This document shows, in pieces, positions 44,937 to 56,078 of a stretch of 64,000 nt of DNA. Positions within the stretch are counted from its first letter, which is position 1. Each line of letters opens with the position of its first letter. Under the pieces are notes generated by a model. The model did no database searches, had not been told where the DNA came from, and saw only the letters and a program-made list of their open reading frames with translations. Both the position numbers and the translations under genes were made by a program. Location: the NCBI GenBank assembly GCA_034766995.1, contig CM068313.1, positions 58,564,877 to 58,628,876 of the forward strand, in the 5' to 3' direction. The DNA comes from Acanthacorydalis orientalis. Its lineage: Eukaryota; Arthropoda; Insecta; Megaloptera; Corydalidae.

Positions 44937-46751
44937 TTAACCCTTATGTTAGTAACCAACTTTACCGACGTCTTTTAGCAACCGGGTACCCACAGACCTG
45001 AGTATTAAAAATTTTGTTTATTTTATTAAAAAAATGTTTTTCTAAACATTTTTTTCTTGAAATATTAATAATGCGTGATAATTTAAAGAAAAAAAATAAT
45101 AATAACAATATAGAATTGTGAATGACATCTGTGAATGAAGCCCGTTACGATACTCGAAATTTATTCATTCTTCGGTATCTTGATTTGTGCTGGCGCAAAT
45201 AATTCAAATACAGATCATACTTTTGATATGTGGCACTCCAATTCTTATCCGCTGACGATGGGATTGACGAGATTCCATAATATTCTGCGTTTTTTGAGAT
45301 TCGACGATAGTAATACTCGAAGTCAACGTAAAAAAGAAGACAAGGCAGCTCCAATTCGTGATGTGTGGACAATGTTGAATTCCAATTTAGCTCAGATGTA
45401 CAAGCCAACCGCAAACTTGACTATTGATGAACAGCTTTATCCATACCGTGGCCGTACTGGATTTACTCAATATATACCATCGAAACCAGCTAAGTACGGT
45501 ATAAAGATCTGGTGGATTTGTGATGCGGAAAACGCATATCCTTTGCAAGGGATTATGTACACTGGTAAAACAGATAACACTCGAGAAAAAAATCAGGGTG
45601 AAAGAGTAGTGAAAGAATTGGCGGCTCCGTACCGAGGTAGTGGTAGAAACATCTGCATGGATAACTTCTTTACTACTCTACCCGTTGCTAAACATTTGTT
45701 ATCGTGGAATATTACCATTGTTGGCACGGTAAAAAAAAATAAACCTTACATCCCTAGTGTTATGGGAGCAAATAAGACACGGGAGCAGTATTCGACAGTT
45801 TTTGGATTTCACGAAAAAGTTACCATGTGTTCCTACGTTCCTAAAAAAAATAAAGCTGTCATTCTGTTATCTATAATGCATTCAGATGCATCTTTTGGTG
45901 ATGACGCTAAACAAAAACCAGAAATTATAAATTTTTATAATAAATATAAAGCTGGTGTTGACACAATGGACCAAATGGTCCGGAGGTACACAAGTCAACG
46001 ACGATATTCGAGATGGCCAATGGCAATGTTCTTCAACATGCTAGACATTTCTTCACTTGAATCATATATAATTTATTATGAAAATAATAAAATGATCGCC
46101 AAAAAAACGACAGAACGTCGTCAATTTATGCGTAAGCTAAGTGAAGAACTGACATTGTCGATGATTGAACACCGCACGGCGAATCCACAAGTAATGCGCC
46201 ACTTCTCAACAAAAATTGCCATTGAAAGCATTTTAGGCCATGCACTGACAGAAACAGTCGTGGTAAATCCTGGTCCAGTGATTCTAAAAGATAAAACCGG
46301 AAGAAAAAAAGTAACAGGATCTTGCCATGTCTGCAATGCCTTGCCTGAAGAACTGTGCCAATTGTCACCAACCAGTATGTGACGAGCACTCAGTTAATCT
46401 TGTACAATGTGTTCAATGTCATTAATTATAAAAAAAAGTGTAATATTTCTTTATTTTTTTAATAAAATTTAGTTGCATGCATTTATAAAAATTATCTTCA
46501 ATTTATTTCCTATGCTTTCCACTGTGGGTACCCGGGTACCCGGTTGCTAATGGGGCGATGGCTGAAGTTTAAGCTTATTTTAAAAAAAAAGTAAAAAATA
46601 AATAAATTAAATGCACTCACAACTAGCTTTCTTTTAAGTTAAAAAACGACGATTTGGGAGCTTAAAATGAAATATTGAATTTTCTTTAAGCTATTCATAC
46701 AAATACACCGCGGTGGGTACCCGGGTACCCGGTTACTAACATAAGGGTTAA
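44937..46751 (+). mobile_element. piggyBac element with both inverted repeats and TTAA duplications
   Basis: TTAA at 44937-44940 and 46748-46751 flank perfect 17-bp inverted repeats CCCTTATGTTAGTAACC. Inside the ends lie palindromic GGTACC-rich subterminal motifs: accgggtaccc at 44981, and gggtacccgggtacccggtt at 46526 and again at about 46715. The body is 1807 bp, short for an autonomous piggyBac (usually about 2.4 kb), because the region coding the transposase N-terminus is missing. It is the best-preserved class II element here by its ends. Confidence 0.95.
45135..46425 (+). pseudogene. piggyBac transposase, N-terminally truncated, frameshifted at the cysteine-rich tail
   Basis: An open frame of 415 codons (45135-46382) starts at a Met inside the family's conserved domain (MKPVTILEIYSFFGILICAG). 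About 100 or more N-terminal residues usual in piggyBac are absent. The three catalytic Asp are present: LTIDEQLYPYRGR, ICMDNFFTTL and YKAGVDTMDQM, followed by RRYSRWPMAMFFNMLDISSL. At the end, CHVCNALPEE runs into a stop. In the +1 frame the cysteine-rich tail continues (CANCHQPVCDEH ... CVQCH) to a TAA at 46423-46425, so one frameshift lies near 46340-46350. The catalytic core looks intact but the protein as encoded is incomplete. Confidence 0.92.
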
Positions 46752-46770
46752 AAATACAAAAACATATAAG

Positions 46771-48018
46771 TATTAGGTAACCAAGAAATTTTTGTCGTTG
46801 TTATAACGTACATTAATTCTAAGGATTGTTTATCGTGTTTTACTCTTAACTGTTGAATGAATCTCGAACTGTTCACTTTAATTTAAAATATAATTCTAAC
46901 CGTTAAAAATGTATGTAAAAAATAATGTAATATGTGCATGTTTGCTTTATGAATTTAAAGTTGGGACTAACGATATAGAAACTGCAAAAAAATTATACTG
47001 CGTTTGGAGAAAAGACTTTGTTACATCAAGTAACAAATTGTTACAATTGTTACATCAAGAACAGTCCAGAAATGGTTTAAAAAAATTTCTGCTGGGAATG
47101 AATCTATTAAAGACGAAACCAGATCAGGATGACCGTCAAATTTAAATATCGACGAATCGGAGACAATGACAGAAACTAATTCCAGTTTAACGTGTCAACA
47201 GCTTGCAGAATTGTTCAAATTAAGTGACGAAATAATACAGTCACATTTACACAAAATAGGAAAGAAGTGGAAATTAAGTAAATGGGCACCATACGAATTA
47301 ATTCCCAATTATAAATTACAGAATCTTACAATCTGTACATCTCTTATTTCACGATTAAAATCAGGGAACATTTTAGATCAAATTTTGACCACTAATGAAA
47401 AATGGATTATTTATTCGAACTTTTCATTGGAAGATCCTGTCCTACAAAGTCATAAATGAAAGTTAACATCGCGAAAACTTATTCTCTGTTTGGTGGGCTT
47501 CAAAAAGAATTACTCACCATGAATATCTACGAGTGGGTCAAACCCTAGCGGCAAAAATTTATAGTGAACAATTCTAACAAGTACACGATGCATTACAACA
47601 AAAACAGCCAGCACTTATAAATCGTAAAAAAGTTATATTTTTGCGAGATGACGCACAACTACACGCTGCAGTAGAGACCAGAACAAAAATTATGAATTTA
47701 GAGTGGGAGATCCTCTCCCATGGCCCATATTTCACTAATATCTCTCCATCAGATTATCGCCTATTTTTATCTTTGGACAATCTTATGCGTGGTAAACAGT
47801 TTAATTATGAAGAAGAATCAAAAATGTAGATGTCTACATTTTTTGAAAATAAAAATAATTAGTTTCATACAAATCGAATTTATAAAATATCTTCTCGCTG
47901 GGAAAGAATTGTTCAATGCGAAAATGAATATTTTGATGAATAAAGTTATTTTATGGAAAAATACGTATTAAATAAGTATTTTTTTTCAATTCAAAAGCGA
48001 TAGAACTTTCTTGGTCAC

Positions 48019-48024
<6 letters not shown>
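46771..48024 (+). mobile_element. mariner family D, full-length decayed copy 3
   Basis: The termini ttaggtaaccaagaaatttt (46773) and inverted ctttcttggtcacctga (48022) are flanked by TA. The length is 1250 bp. It lies about 20 bp from the piggyBac element, and its right TA opens a (TA)n array shared with the next mariner. Confidence 0.92.
46909..47943 (+). pseudogene. mariner family D transposase pseudogene
   Basis: It starts MYVKNNVICACLLYEFKVGT; an added run of ttgttacatcaag repeats near 47020-47060 disturbs the first helix-turn-helix. The second is open: TETNSSLTCQQLAELFKLSD. It continues WKLSKWAPYELIPN and ends near TTNEKWIIYSNF, where the first catalytic Asp reads Asn (the TCDEKW position). 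The later part holds LRDDAQLHA (second Asp region) and ISPSDYRLFLSLDN (third Asp). It stops at 47941-47943. At least three frame breaks are present. Confidence 0.85.

Positions 48025-48072
<48 letters not shown>
48022..48072. repeat. (TA)n array between two mariners of different families
   Basis: About 50 bp of pure TA join the right end of a family D mariner to the left end of a family B mariner. Confidence 0.95.
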
Positions 48073-48073
<1 letters not shown>

Positions 48074-49365
48074 GAGGGTGGTCCCAGAAGTACCCGGCCT
48101 GACCTAGAGATGGAGGTAGTTGTTTGAAAAATATCACTGTATTAGAAAGTACACAATCTATAAAGCATATGTTTCAAGTTTGAGGACGCCACGTTGTTTA
48201 GTATTTGTTTGGCAGCCATCAATAGTGAACGTTTTCGGTAAATTTGTGAAAATGGAGAAAATTGGTCATTGTTACGTAATACAATACTTTTCTTTGAAAG
48301 GCCTCAGCCCAACCAATAAAAAGCTGAACTGGATTATACTCTGGGTGAGCCTGCTCCTTCGTTTACAACAGTGAAATATTGGGTAGCAGAGTTTAAACGA
48401 GGCCGTACGAGCTGCCAAGACGAGCATCGCAGTGGTCGACCAAATGAGGGACGACTCCAGAAATGGTGAAGAAAATCCACAAAGCGGTACTGGATGATCG
48501 TCGACTGAAAGTGCGCGAGCTGGCAGACATGGTAGGCATTTCAAAAAGTGCGGTACATCGCATATTATCTGAAAATTTGGACATGAGAAAGCTGTGTGCA
48601 AGATGGGTGCCGGTTTGCTCACACTCGAGCAAAAACAGTGTCGTGAGGATGTTTCAATTGAGTGTTTAGCGAAGTTTCACAGCAACAAAGCAGAATTTTT
48701 GCGCCGTTTCATAACCATGGATGAAACATGGGTCCATCACTTCACACCCGAGACAAAAGAACAATCAAAACAATGGACTGAAAAGGGAGAACCGGCTCCA
48801 AAGAAGGCGAAGACCGGTTCATCTGCAGGCAAGGTCATGGCGTCGGTTTTTTGGGATGCGCGTGGGATAATTTTCATTGACTATCTTGAAAAAGGAAAAA
48901 CTATCAACGTCAAGTATTATGCGAACTTATTGCAACGTTTGAGCGACGAAATTAAGCAAAAACGGCCGCATTTGGCTAAGAAGAAAGTGTTGTTTCATGA
49001 AGACAATGCACCAGCTCACAAATCCGTTATTGCAATGGCCAAAATTAATGAATTAAAGTTTGAATTGCTACCTCATGCACCCTATTCGCCAGATTTAGCC
49101 CCCTCGGATTATTTTCTGTTCCCAAACTTGAAAAAATGGCTCAGTGGTCAAAGATTTCCCAACGATGAAGAAGTGATATCGGCAGTTAATGGGTATTTTG
49201 AGGAGCAAGACAGTTCTTATTATAAAAAGGGTATCGAACTTATTGAACATCGCTGGAAAATGTGTATAGAGCTGAAAGGAGATTATGTTGAAAAATAAAT
49301 ATATTTCTTTCCAAAATTTTTGTGTTTTCTTTGTTGGGTCGGGTACTTCTAGGACCACCCTCGTA
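48071..49365 (+). mobile_element. mariner family B, copy 2 (1291 bp)
   Basis: The termini CGAGGGTGGTCCCAGAAGTA (48073) and inverted cttctaggaccaccctcg (49363) are flanked by TA. It is in the opposite orientation to copies 1 and 3. Confidence 0.95.
48252..49298 (+). pseudogene. mariner family B transposase pseudogene with three single-base deletions
   Basis: The ATG at 48252 begins MEKIGHCYVIQYFSLKGLSP. Compared with its sisters, single bases are missing near 48320, 48448 and 48612, each shifting the frame. The last 234 codons (48594-49298) are uninterrupted to the normal end KGDYVEK. The catalytic triad is intact in that part: MDETWVHHF, FHEDNAPAHKS and [15 protein letters not shown], with 34 residues between the second and third Asp. 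It also has a normal stop, unlike the other two copies. Confidence 0.92.
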
Positions 49366-49368
49366 TAT

Positions 49369-49418
<50 letters not shown>

Positions 49419-49455
49419 GTGTGTGTGTGTGTATATATATATATGTATATATTAA
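49364..49455. repeat. (TA)n-(CA)n-(TG)n microsatellite cluster
   Basis: Alternating TA, CA and TG tracts start at the right target duplication of the mariner. Confidence 0.95.
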
Positions 49456-49809
49456 ATTTAATAGATTCATAATTTTTTTGTTTTGTCTATCATCTTAGTG
49501 AAAATATGTGAAATACTTACTGTGAACTGATAAGTAGTTAATTTAACTGGAATATTATTGAGAGAATTACCACAAATGACAGACGAGTTAGGTCTATAAT
49601 AGTTTAGAAAAAGGCTGTTAAGTATTGAAATGGATCTGCGAAACAAGCTGTGAACAATTAAAGATAAAGAAACACATTCTTGTAAGATTTTACGGAACTT
49701 GATTAATCGGCAAAGCATTTGAGACTTTAGAATATACAGTAGTAATAAATATAGAAAGAGTTTCACTGCTAAGCTGTGTATTTATATAAAATAAACTATA
49801 CATGATATA
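49456..49809. other. Unassigned AT-rich DNA
   Basis: No recognisable gene or terminal repeat. Confidence 0.45.
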
Positions 49810-49864
49810 AAAATTCACGTGCTTTTTCTCAATACAAAAACGACAGAACTTTCTTGGTTACCTG
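49810..49864 (+). mobile_element. Solo right end of mariner family D
   Basis: ctttttctcaatacaaaaac followed by gacagaactttcttggttacctga equals the 3' terminus of the copies ending at 9111 and 48022. No other part of the element is present. Confidence 0.8.
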
Positions 49865-50127
49865 ATATTATGTTTGAAGTTAAACTTCTTTGAAAACGAT
49901 AGGCATAAGTCTAAAATCTTTGTGTAACTGAAGTGTTGTGACGGAAGTTTAGTGCAACCATGCCAACGGTGCGAATTAAAACGTTGTGAAACAAAATGTT
50001 GTGAAGAAACTGGAGTATAGGTATATATATATACGTAATTTGTGAAACAGCAGTGTAGTGAGTACGGTGGTGTGTACGAGTGCCTGTGCAGTTTTATATA
50101 TTTAAGCAATATATTGCTTTTTTAAAT
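49865..50127. other. Unassigned DNA
   Basis: No recognised content. Confidence 0.4.
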
Positions 50128-50240
50128 TATGATGATGCAGAACCCACAGCATATAATTTATATTTTATACTAAATATATAAACAGAATACTGTTTCCTTG
50201 TATAATAGAGTTTACCTGGAAAGAAATATGTAAAATATAT
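50128..50240. repeat. Dispersed repeat shared with 54497-54605
   Basis: Both segments run gatgatgcagaacccaca, then tatactaaatatataaa, a tgtttcct block and a taatagagtt/aaatagagtt block. The identity of the repeat is unknown. Confidence 0.7.
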
Positions 50241-50385
50241 CAGTTTTCTTTGTTCGATCGACACAAAACTGGCACATAGTGTGCGAAGTAAAATTCTTCT
50301 AGTCGAGGAAGTAAGTTGCTAAAAAAGTTCTCGTTACGGTGTATTTTGACTTTGGTTGGTTAGCGGTCTAACATTAAAATATTAA

Positions 50386-51306
50386 TACGAGGTCAGACAA
50401 TTAAGTAATGGGACAAAATTCAAAAATCGAGTATATTTAAAAATTAAGGTACATCGCTGCGATCCCCTTCAAAGTAGTCCCCTCCCGCATCTATACACTT
50501 ATTCCAGCGAGTTTTCCAGTTTTCGTAACAATTCTGGAACACTTCTTGTGGGACCTCTCCGAGTACCCTCGTCACAGATTCTTGGATATCTTCAACGGAG
50601 TCAAAATGTCGACCTTTGACGAATTTTTTCATATAGGGGAATAGGAAAAAGTCGCAGGGTGACATGTCCGGTGAATAGCGCGGTTGTGGTAACGTTGCGA
50701 TGCCTTTAGACGCCAAAAACTGAGAGACACTGAACGCACTGTGACAGGGAGCATTGTCGTGATGCAGAACCCTAGTCTTCGCGATCTCTGGACGCACTCT
50801 GAGCACCCTTTTTCGTAATTTTTCGAGCACATTGCGGTAGAATACTTGATTTACGGTTTGTCCAGGTGGTACGAACTCTTTGTGAACCACCCCTTTGCTG
50901 TCGAAGAAGCAAATCAACATGGGTTTCACTTTAAAATCCCCTTTTTTAAGATGGCCTTTTCTTAAAATCGGCATGCCACCGAAGCACCTGACTACGATTC
51001 AGGGCATCACTACCATACACTTTAAGCACTTTTTCATAAGTTCCTTTCGCGGTTTCGCCGAGTTTTGCACAAAATTTTATAGCGCACCGTTGCTCTAAAT
51101 TTCTCTGTTCCATTTTCGTGACATGCACTACTCGCGCGTTGTTACAAAACACTAAACAGCTGGCGAAGAAATAATCGTACGAGGGTGGTCAAGGTCTCAA
51201 TCGAGAGAGTTGGGATCTGCTATTACGGTGGCGGAGTTACAGGTTCGCAGTGTTACCACAGGCCGAGAAAAAAAAATCGGTCGCATTACTTAATTGTCTG
51301 ACCTTA
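50386..51306 (-). mobile_element. mariner family A, internally deleted copy 4 (about 917 bp)
   Basis: The left end CGAGGTCAGACAATTAAG (50388) and the inverted right end gtctgacct (51304) define it. The terminal CG of the right end is lost, so the flank reads accttata. It keeps both ends of the gene but not the middle, as in copy 3, with a different junction. Confidence 0.92.
50444..51113 (-). pseudogene. mariner family A transposase lacking its centre
   Basis: The ATG at 51113 reads MEQRNLEQRCAIKFCAKLGE, then YGSDALNRSQVLRWHADFKK, and stops. The rest continues in another frame (50974-50444), entering at KVKPMLICFFDSKGVVHKEF with the second and third Asp (HHDNAPCHSA; YSPDMSPCDFFLFP). The first catalytic Asp is deleted. 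At the junction a short purine-rich stretch (aaaaaagg, aaaggcc) may be filler DNA. Confidence 0.9.
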
Positions 51307-51518
51307 TATATCCATGGCAACTTTAGTACTTGATTGACAAATTGTTTATTAAATATAAAATGAACATCTAACCTTTTCAAGAAAACTGTTTGCACCTAAC
51401 GAAATAACTTTAATTTACAACAAAACTTATTTATATACTTTGACAATGTAATTGTTATGAGCCAACATCACTACCAAAGTCTATATTTGGCGCCACGCGT
51501 TGCTATTCACAAAGCATA
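51307..51518. other. Short spacer between two family A mariners
   Basis: About 210 bp of unassigned sequence. The two mariners it separates lie in opposite orientation. Confidence 0.4.
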
Positions 51519-52455
51519 TACAAGGTCAGACAATTAAGTAATGCGACCGATTTTTTTTCTCGGCCTGTGGTAACACTGCGAACTTGTAACTCCGCCACCG
51601 TAATAGCAGATCCCTACTCTCTCGATTGAGACCTTGACCACCCTCGTACGATTATTTCTTCGCCAGCTGTTTAGTGTTTTGTAACAACGCGCGAGTAGTG
51701 CATGTCACGAAAATGGAACAGAGAAATTTAGAGCAACGGTGCGCGAGATTGTCTCGAGCAGGTTGAAAGTGATCCTACTCTTCTCGATCGAGTTATTACT
51801 GGTGATGAAAGTTGGTTCTTTCAATATGACCCCGAAACTAAACGACAAAGCCAACAGTGGCTGTCCCCTGGAGCACCAAGGCCAAAGAAGGCGAGAATGA
51901 GCAAGTCCAAAGTGAAAACCATGTTGATTTGCTTCTTCGACAGCAAAGGGGTGGTTCACAAAGAGTTCGTACCACCTGGACAAACCGTAAATCAAGTATT
52001 CTACCGCAATGTGCTCGAAAAATTACGAAAAAGGGTTCTCAGAGTGCGTCCAGAGATCGCGAAGACTAGGCTTCTGCATCACGACAATGCTCCCTGTCAC
52101 AGTGCGTTCAGTGTCTCTCAGTTTTTGGCGTCTAAAGGCATCGCAACGTTACCACAACCGCGCTATTCACCGGACTTGTCACCCTGCGACTTTTTCCTAT
52201 TCCCCCACATGAAAAAATTCGTCAAAGGTCGACATTTTGACTCCGTTGAAGATATCCAAGAATCTGTGACGAGGGTACTCGGAGAGGTCCCACAAGAAGT
52301 GTTCCAGAATTGTTACGAAAACTGGAAAACTCGCTGGAATAAGTGTATAGATGCGGGAGGAGTCTACTTTGAAGGGGATCGCAGCGATGTACCTTAATTT
52401 TTAAGTATACTCGATTTTTGAATTTTGTCGCATTACTTAATTGTCTGACCTCGTA
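51519..52455 (+). mobile_element. mariner family A, internally deleted copy 5 (933 bp)
   Basis: The termini CAAGGTCAGACAATTAAGTA (51521) and inverted gtctgacctcg (52453) are flanked by TA. The deletion junction and overall sequence are nearly identical to copy 1 at 6814-7745. Confidence 0.95.
51713..52397 (+). pseudogene. mariner family A transposase, catalytic half only
   Basis: The ATG at 51713 encodes MEQRNLEQRCARLSRAG then a stop, exactly as in the copy at 7005. The catalytic frame is open from about 51747 to 52397 with GDESWFFQYD, HHDNAPCHSA and YSPDLSPCDFFLFP. The DNA-binding half is absent. Very few differences from copy 1 are visible, suggesting recent common origin. Confidence 0.92.
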
Positions 52456-52743
52456 CATATAAAATTTTAGGAAATCAAACAATTTTGGTATCAGTTATTT
52501 TGTAATTAAATATTCCGAAATTAGTAGCTGAATGAACGAGGGCATCGTGTAAAAAATAACAGTTAAACCAACCACCGACAATTGAAATAAAAATTTAAAA
52601 ATGTAGACTGAAATGTGTGCGCGAATTCAGGTCAAAAAAGAAGGAACTTTCTAACATCTTGCACACTGTCACTCAATTAGTGAATTCTCCACCGTCGAGC
52701 CAACAATGAACTATCAACGAATGCAAGGCCTACCTAATCCAAC
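52456..52743. other. Unassigned DNA between two mariners
   Basis: About 290 bp without recognised homology. Confidence 0.4.
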
Positions 52744-54027
52744 TATTAGGTTGTAACATATCAAGTTACCGAATTTCAGTCAGTCAGAAATCGACCGCGA
52801 TTGAGAAACGTTCTGTGCAATATTTTACAGGTTCTGCTATTTGGAATTAACTAATGTTCTGTACCCTATAATTGTTTTTAAATACGTAGTTATTGTTGTT
52901 ACGTTTATTTTTTTATACCCTTTAACAGGATGGTGTCCACAAAACATTTGCTTGTACTTTTTTATATGAGTTCAAGTTCACAATGCAGCGGTAACAGGTA
53001 AAAATATTAATGGAACTTTCGGAGAAGGGTCTACTAGCCAGAGAACAATTCTATTATGGTTCAAAACATTTCGTTCGATAATATGAATCTCGACATTGAG
53101 CCTCGAGGAAGGCCCAGGACCATTGTGAACGAAGAACATTCGAGAGCCATGGTGGAAGCTAATCCACATACAACAGTTCGAGCTCTCGCATGTGATTTAA
53201 GTGTTAGTGTTATAACTGTTTCTTGTCACCTCACTGCAATAGGAAAGGTGAAAAAGCTAGATAAGTTGATGGTGCACGAATTGACAGATGGTCAGAAACT
53301 GAGACGCTTAGAGGTGTGTTCTTCATTGATGATTCGAAATGATAAAATGCAATTTTAAATCGAATTATTACTTACGATTAAAAGTGGATTCTTTATGATA
53401 ACAGAAAAATATCTGGATAATGGTTAAATGCAAATGAAGCTCTAACACGCACCCAAACAGTCATTACACAAAAAAAATATGGTTACTGTGTGGTGGACAA
53501 ATAATCAAATAATCCAATATTCTTTTCTGACACCAGGCGAAGCAATTACAGATGATTTATATTGTAGCGAAATCGACAATATGAATGAAAAATTAAAAAC
53601 TAAACACCCAATGCTAATCAATAGATATGGGCCAATACTAATGCAAGACAATGCTCGACCAGATACATCTCGAATCACAATTTCCAAATTAAATTCATTA
53701 AATTATGAAATTTTACATCATCCCCCTTGTTAACTAGATCTTTCACCGGCAGACTATCATCTTTTTCCCCACTTGGAATATTATTTAATAAAGAAAAAAT
53801 TTCGAAACCAAACAGAAATGATTCAAGGACTCGAAGACTTTATAAGCTCTAAAAATGTCGATATTTATAAAAATCGGATAAACAATGTAATTTCAATTTT
53901 TTTCGTTGGCAAAAGACCATTGAAACTGATGGAGCTTATTTTGATTAAATATATTTTATTTTGTTAAAAATATTGCGTTTTAGTTCTCACCTACAAATTC
54001 CGCAATTTCATATGTTACACTCTAATA
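52744..54027 (+). mobile_element. mariner family G, copy 2 (1280 bp)
   Basis: The left end TTAGGTTGTAACATATCAAG (52746) and inverted right end atttcatatgttacactctaa (to 54025) are flanked by TA. The sister copy lies at 31442-32736 on the other strand. Confidence 0.93.
52930..53948 (+). pseudogene. mariner family G transposase pseudogene
   Basis: The ATG at 52930 reads MVSTKHLLVLFYMSSSSQCS; shifts follow. Readable parts are NIEPRG-like DIEPRGRPRTIVNEEHSRAM, HTTVRALACDLSVSVITVSC, then MVTVWWTNNQIIQYSFLTPG, MQDNARPDTSRITISKLNSL (second Asp) and LDLSPADYHLFPHLEYYL (third Asp, 34 residues on, with a stop in place of the expected Ser of YSPD). The YHLF motif is typical of the mellifera subfamily. 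It ends GAYFD-stop in another frame at about 53934-53948. Confidence 0.88.
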
Positions 54028-54496
54028 GCTTCATTGATATTAATTTAAATCGTAGGTTACCATATAAAAATTTGCAATCACATAAAAAAGTGCCCATATA
54101 ATATTTGAAAAACAGTTTATAAACAATCAATTTTTGTGATCCGGCTGTGGTGTGAAAATGATTTAAAAAATATACTACCGATACAGTAGAAACTCTTCTC
54201 AAAACCTTTCCAAGTAAATAAATAAATAATTTTAGAACGTGTAGCTGTTGTAGGTTATCACTGATTAGAAATACTATTCACAAATTATCCAAATTGAATG
54301 GATTTGCGTATTCGAACATTCAATACATCCCACTTGCCTCACCTGGAATGGTCTCAGAACGACTTATTTCTCGACGAATTCCATTTATGCACATTCGGCG
54401 TTTATGTCACGTGCATGGGTAATACGAAATTTTGGGACAAATAATAAATATTCCCGTGGATGTTCTGATTGAATGTGATGTGGATGTGCGATTTGT
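54028..54496. other. Unassigned DNA
   Basis: Nothing recognised. Confidence 0.4.
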
Positions 54497-54605
54497 CTGA
54501 TGATGATGCAGAACCCACATAATAACATTTTTATTTATACTAAATATATAAATAGAGTATTGTTTCCTGATAAAATAGAGTTAAACAAGGAAGAAATGTA
54601 TATAA
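54497..54605. repeat. Dispersed repeat shared with 50128-50240
   Basis: Begins gatgatgatgcagaaccca and aligns over about 110 bp with the segment near 50.1 kb; unidentified. Confidence 0.7.
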
Positions 54606-54901
54606 AAAATAAATTATTCTCTATTTACAACTCGGAAGTGTCACTTCAACAACACGAGGCCTCACACACATACATTTTTTTTGAAATATTATACTGACTT
54701 CTATTGATATAATGATATGAATATATGTCTCAATTCAATTTATCCGCCGGCTTTCTACTTTCGCATAACTGTATATATTACAGTAGACCTATTTATCTGG
54801 ACACCCATTAATTGATGGATTAACAATTTTTATGTTAAGCGTTCTAAAAGTCTCTATTTATTAAATTATAACTAAATCCAAGAGGTGATCTGAACTTTAG
54901 A
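54606..54901. other. Unassigned AT-rich DNA
   Basis: No recognised content. Confidence 0.4.
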
Positions 54902-55010
54902 GCAGAGTTTCTCATCCTTTTTACCGCGTGACCCAATATGTTTGTTTGTAATGGTTCCGCGACCCAAATGTTTATACTATAAAATTTTTAATACCTGGTA
55001 GACGAGTCAT
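54902..55010 (+). mobile_element. hAT-like left terminus (tentative)
   Basis: cagagtttctcatccttttt followed by accgcgtgaccc and a later gcgaccc resembles the ends of hAT elements of the Charlie/Tip100 style (CAGNGNTTCTCAACC...CGCGACCC). No right end, 8-bp target duplication or transposase is visible. Confidence 0.4.
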
Positions 55011-55253
55011 TATATTTTATATAAATAAATAAAATGATGCATATTTGATAATAATTTCTATTTGTGAAATGTAACATTGTCAGGCCGGTCAAAGTAATAG
55101 GAATATATGAGCATGTTATTTAGTTTACTATGACATCAACGGATGGCGTTAGTTGTTCAATTTATAAGTCATTTTGTATATCGTTTTACTATTGGCAGAG
55201 AACATGAAGATATAAATGATCTCTATTGGTCAAAAAAACTGGATTCTTAAGCC

Positions 55254-55412
55254 GGCCACACACATTCTGGTAGATCTGACAGGTTTGCCTGAACAGGCAG
55301 ACCTGCACAAACAAAATCAAAACGTGTGTTAAACCTGCGCCCCGCCACACACATTACGGTAGACCTGACAGGTTTGCCTGTACATGCGGACGTGCACAGG
55401 TAAACCGGACAA
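55254..55412. repeat. Two tandem units of about 90 bp with internal hairpins
   Basis: ggccacacacattctggtag (55254) recurs as cgccacacacattacggtag about 90 bp later. Both are followed by gacaggtttgcctg and a gcac block. Each unit contains an inverted repeat of the form aggtttgcctg ... caggcagacct (best in the first). It may be the end region of an unrecognised DNA transposon. Confidence 0.7.
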
Positions 55413-56078
55413 CAAGTCATTATGCATTTTCCGGTTTCTTACATTTTTTTAGCAATTTTTGCATGTTTTTGCACGACATGACAATCCCCCAAAACTGAAA
55501 AAATCATTCCCGTGGTTTCGGCATCATTTTCTTTAACTGCAACGCGAAAAATGAGCAATTCCTAATGTACTACTTTTTGAACTCAATCGAATTCACTACT
55601 GATTTGTGAGGTTATGCTGATTGGTGAAGATATATTTTTTTTAAATCTTAAAGTTGGTACTTCAAAATCCTAAAACGATAAGTAAATATTTCAATTTAAA
55701 ACAAAGTTATGATTGATTCAATTTAAAGGCACCGAATTAATTTTTACATCTAATATATTTGAATAAGCAGCGATCTTCGTTTTTCTCTAACATTTAAGAA
55801 AATAACTATTTTTTTATAATTTGTTTTATTCCAGTATACCTGGAATTTAAAGTTATTTTCTTTTCATTGAGGTGACAATTCTTTTTTTTATATCTCGATT
55901 ACCGGTTTTGCCTTTCGACATTTTCTGATCATAGAATACCGAACAAACAATGTTGAAAGGCGAAACCAGTAATGGTGGAAAAAACAAAGAACAGTGACCT
56001 CAAATAAAAATAAATTAACTTAACAATAACCAATACTTTTTTTAAAACTTGACATTTCTTACAGCAATATCTCACAAA
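55413..56078. other. Unassigned AT-rich DNA
   Basis: About 660 bp with no gene. A weak inverted repeat, ttgcctttcgacattttctg / gttgaaaggcgaaacc, occurs near 55905-55965. Confidence 0.4.
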
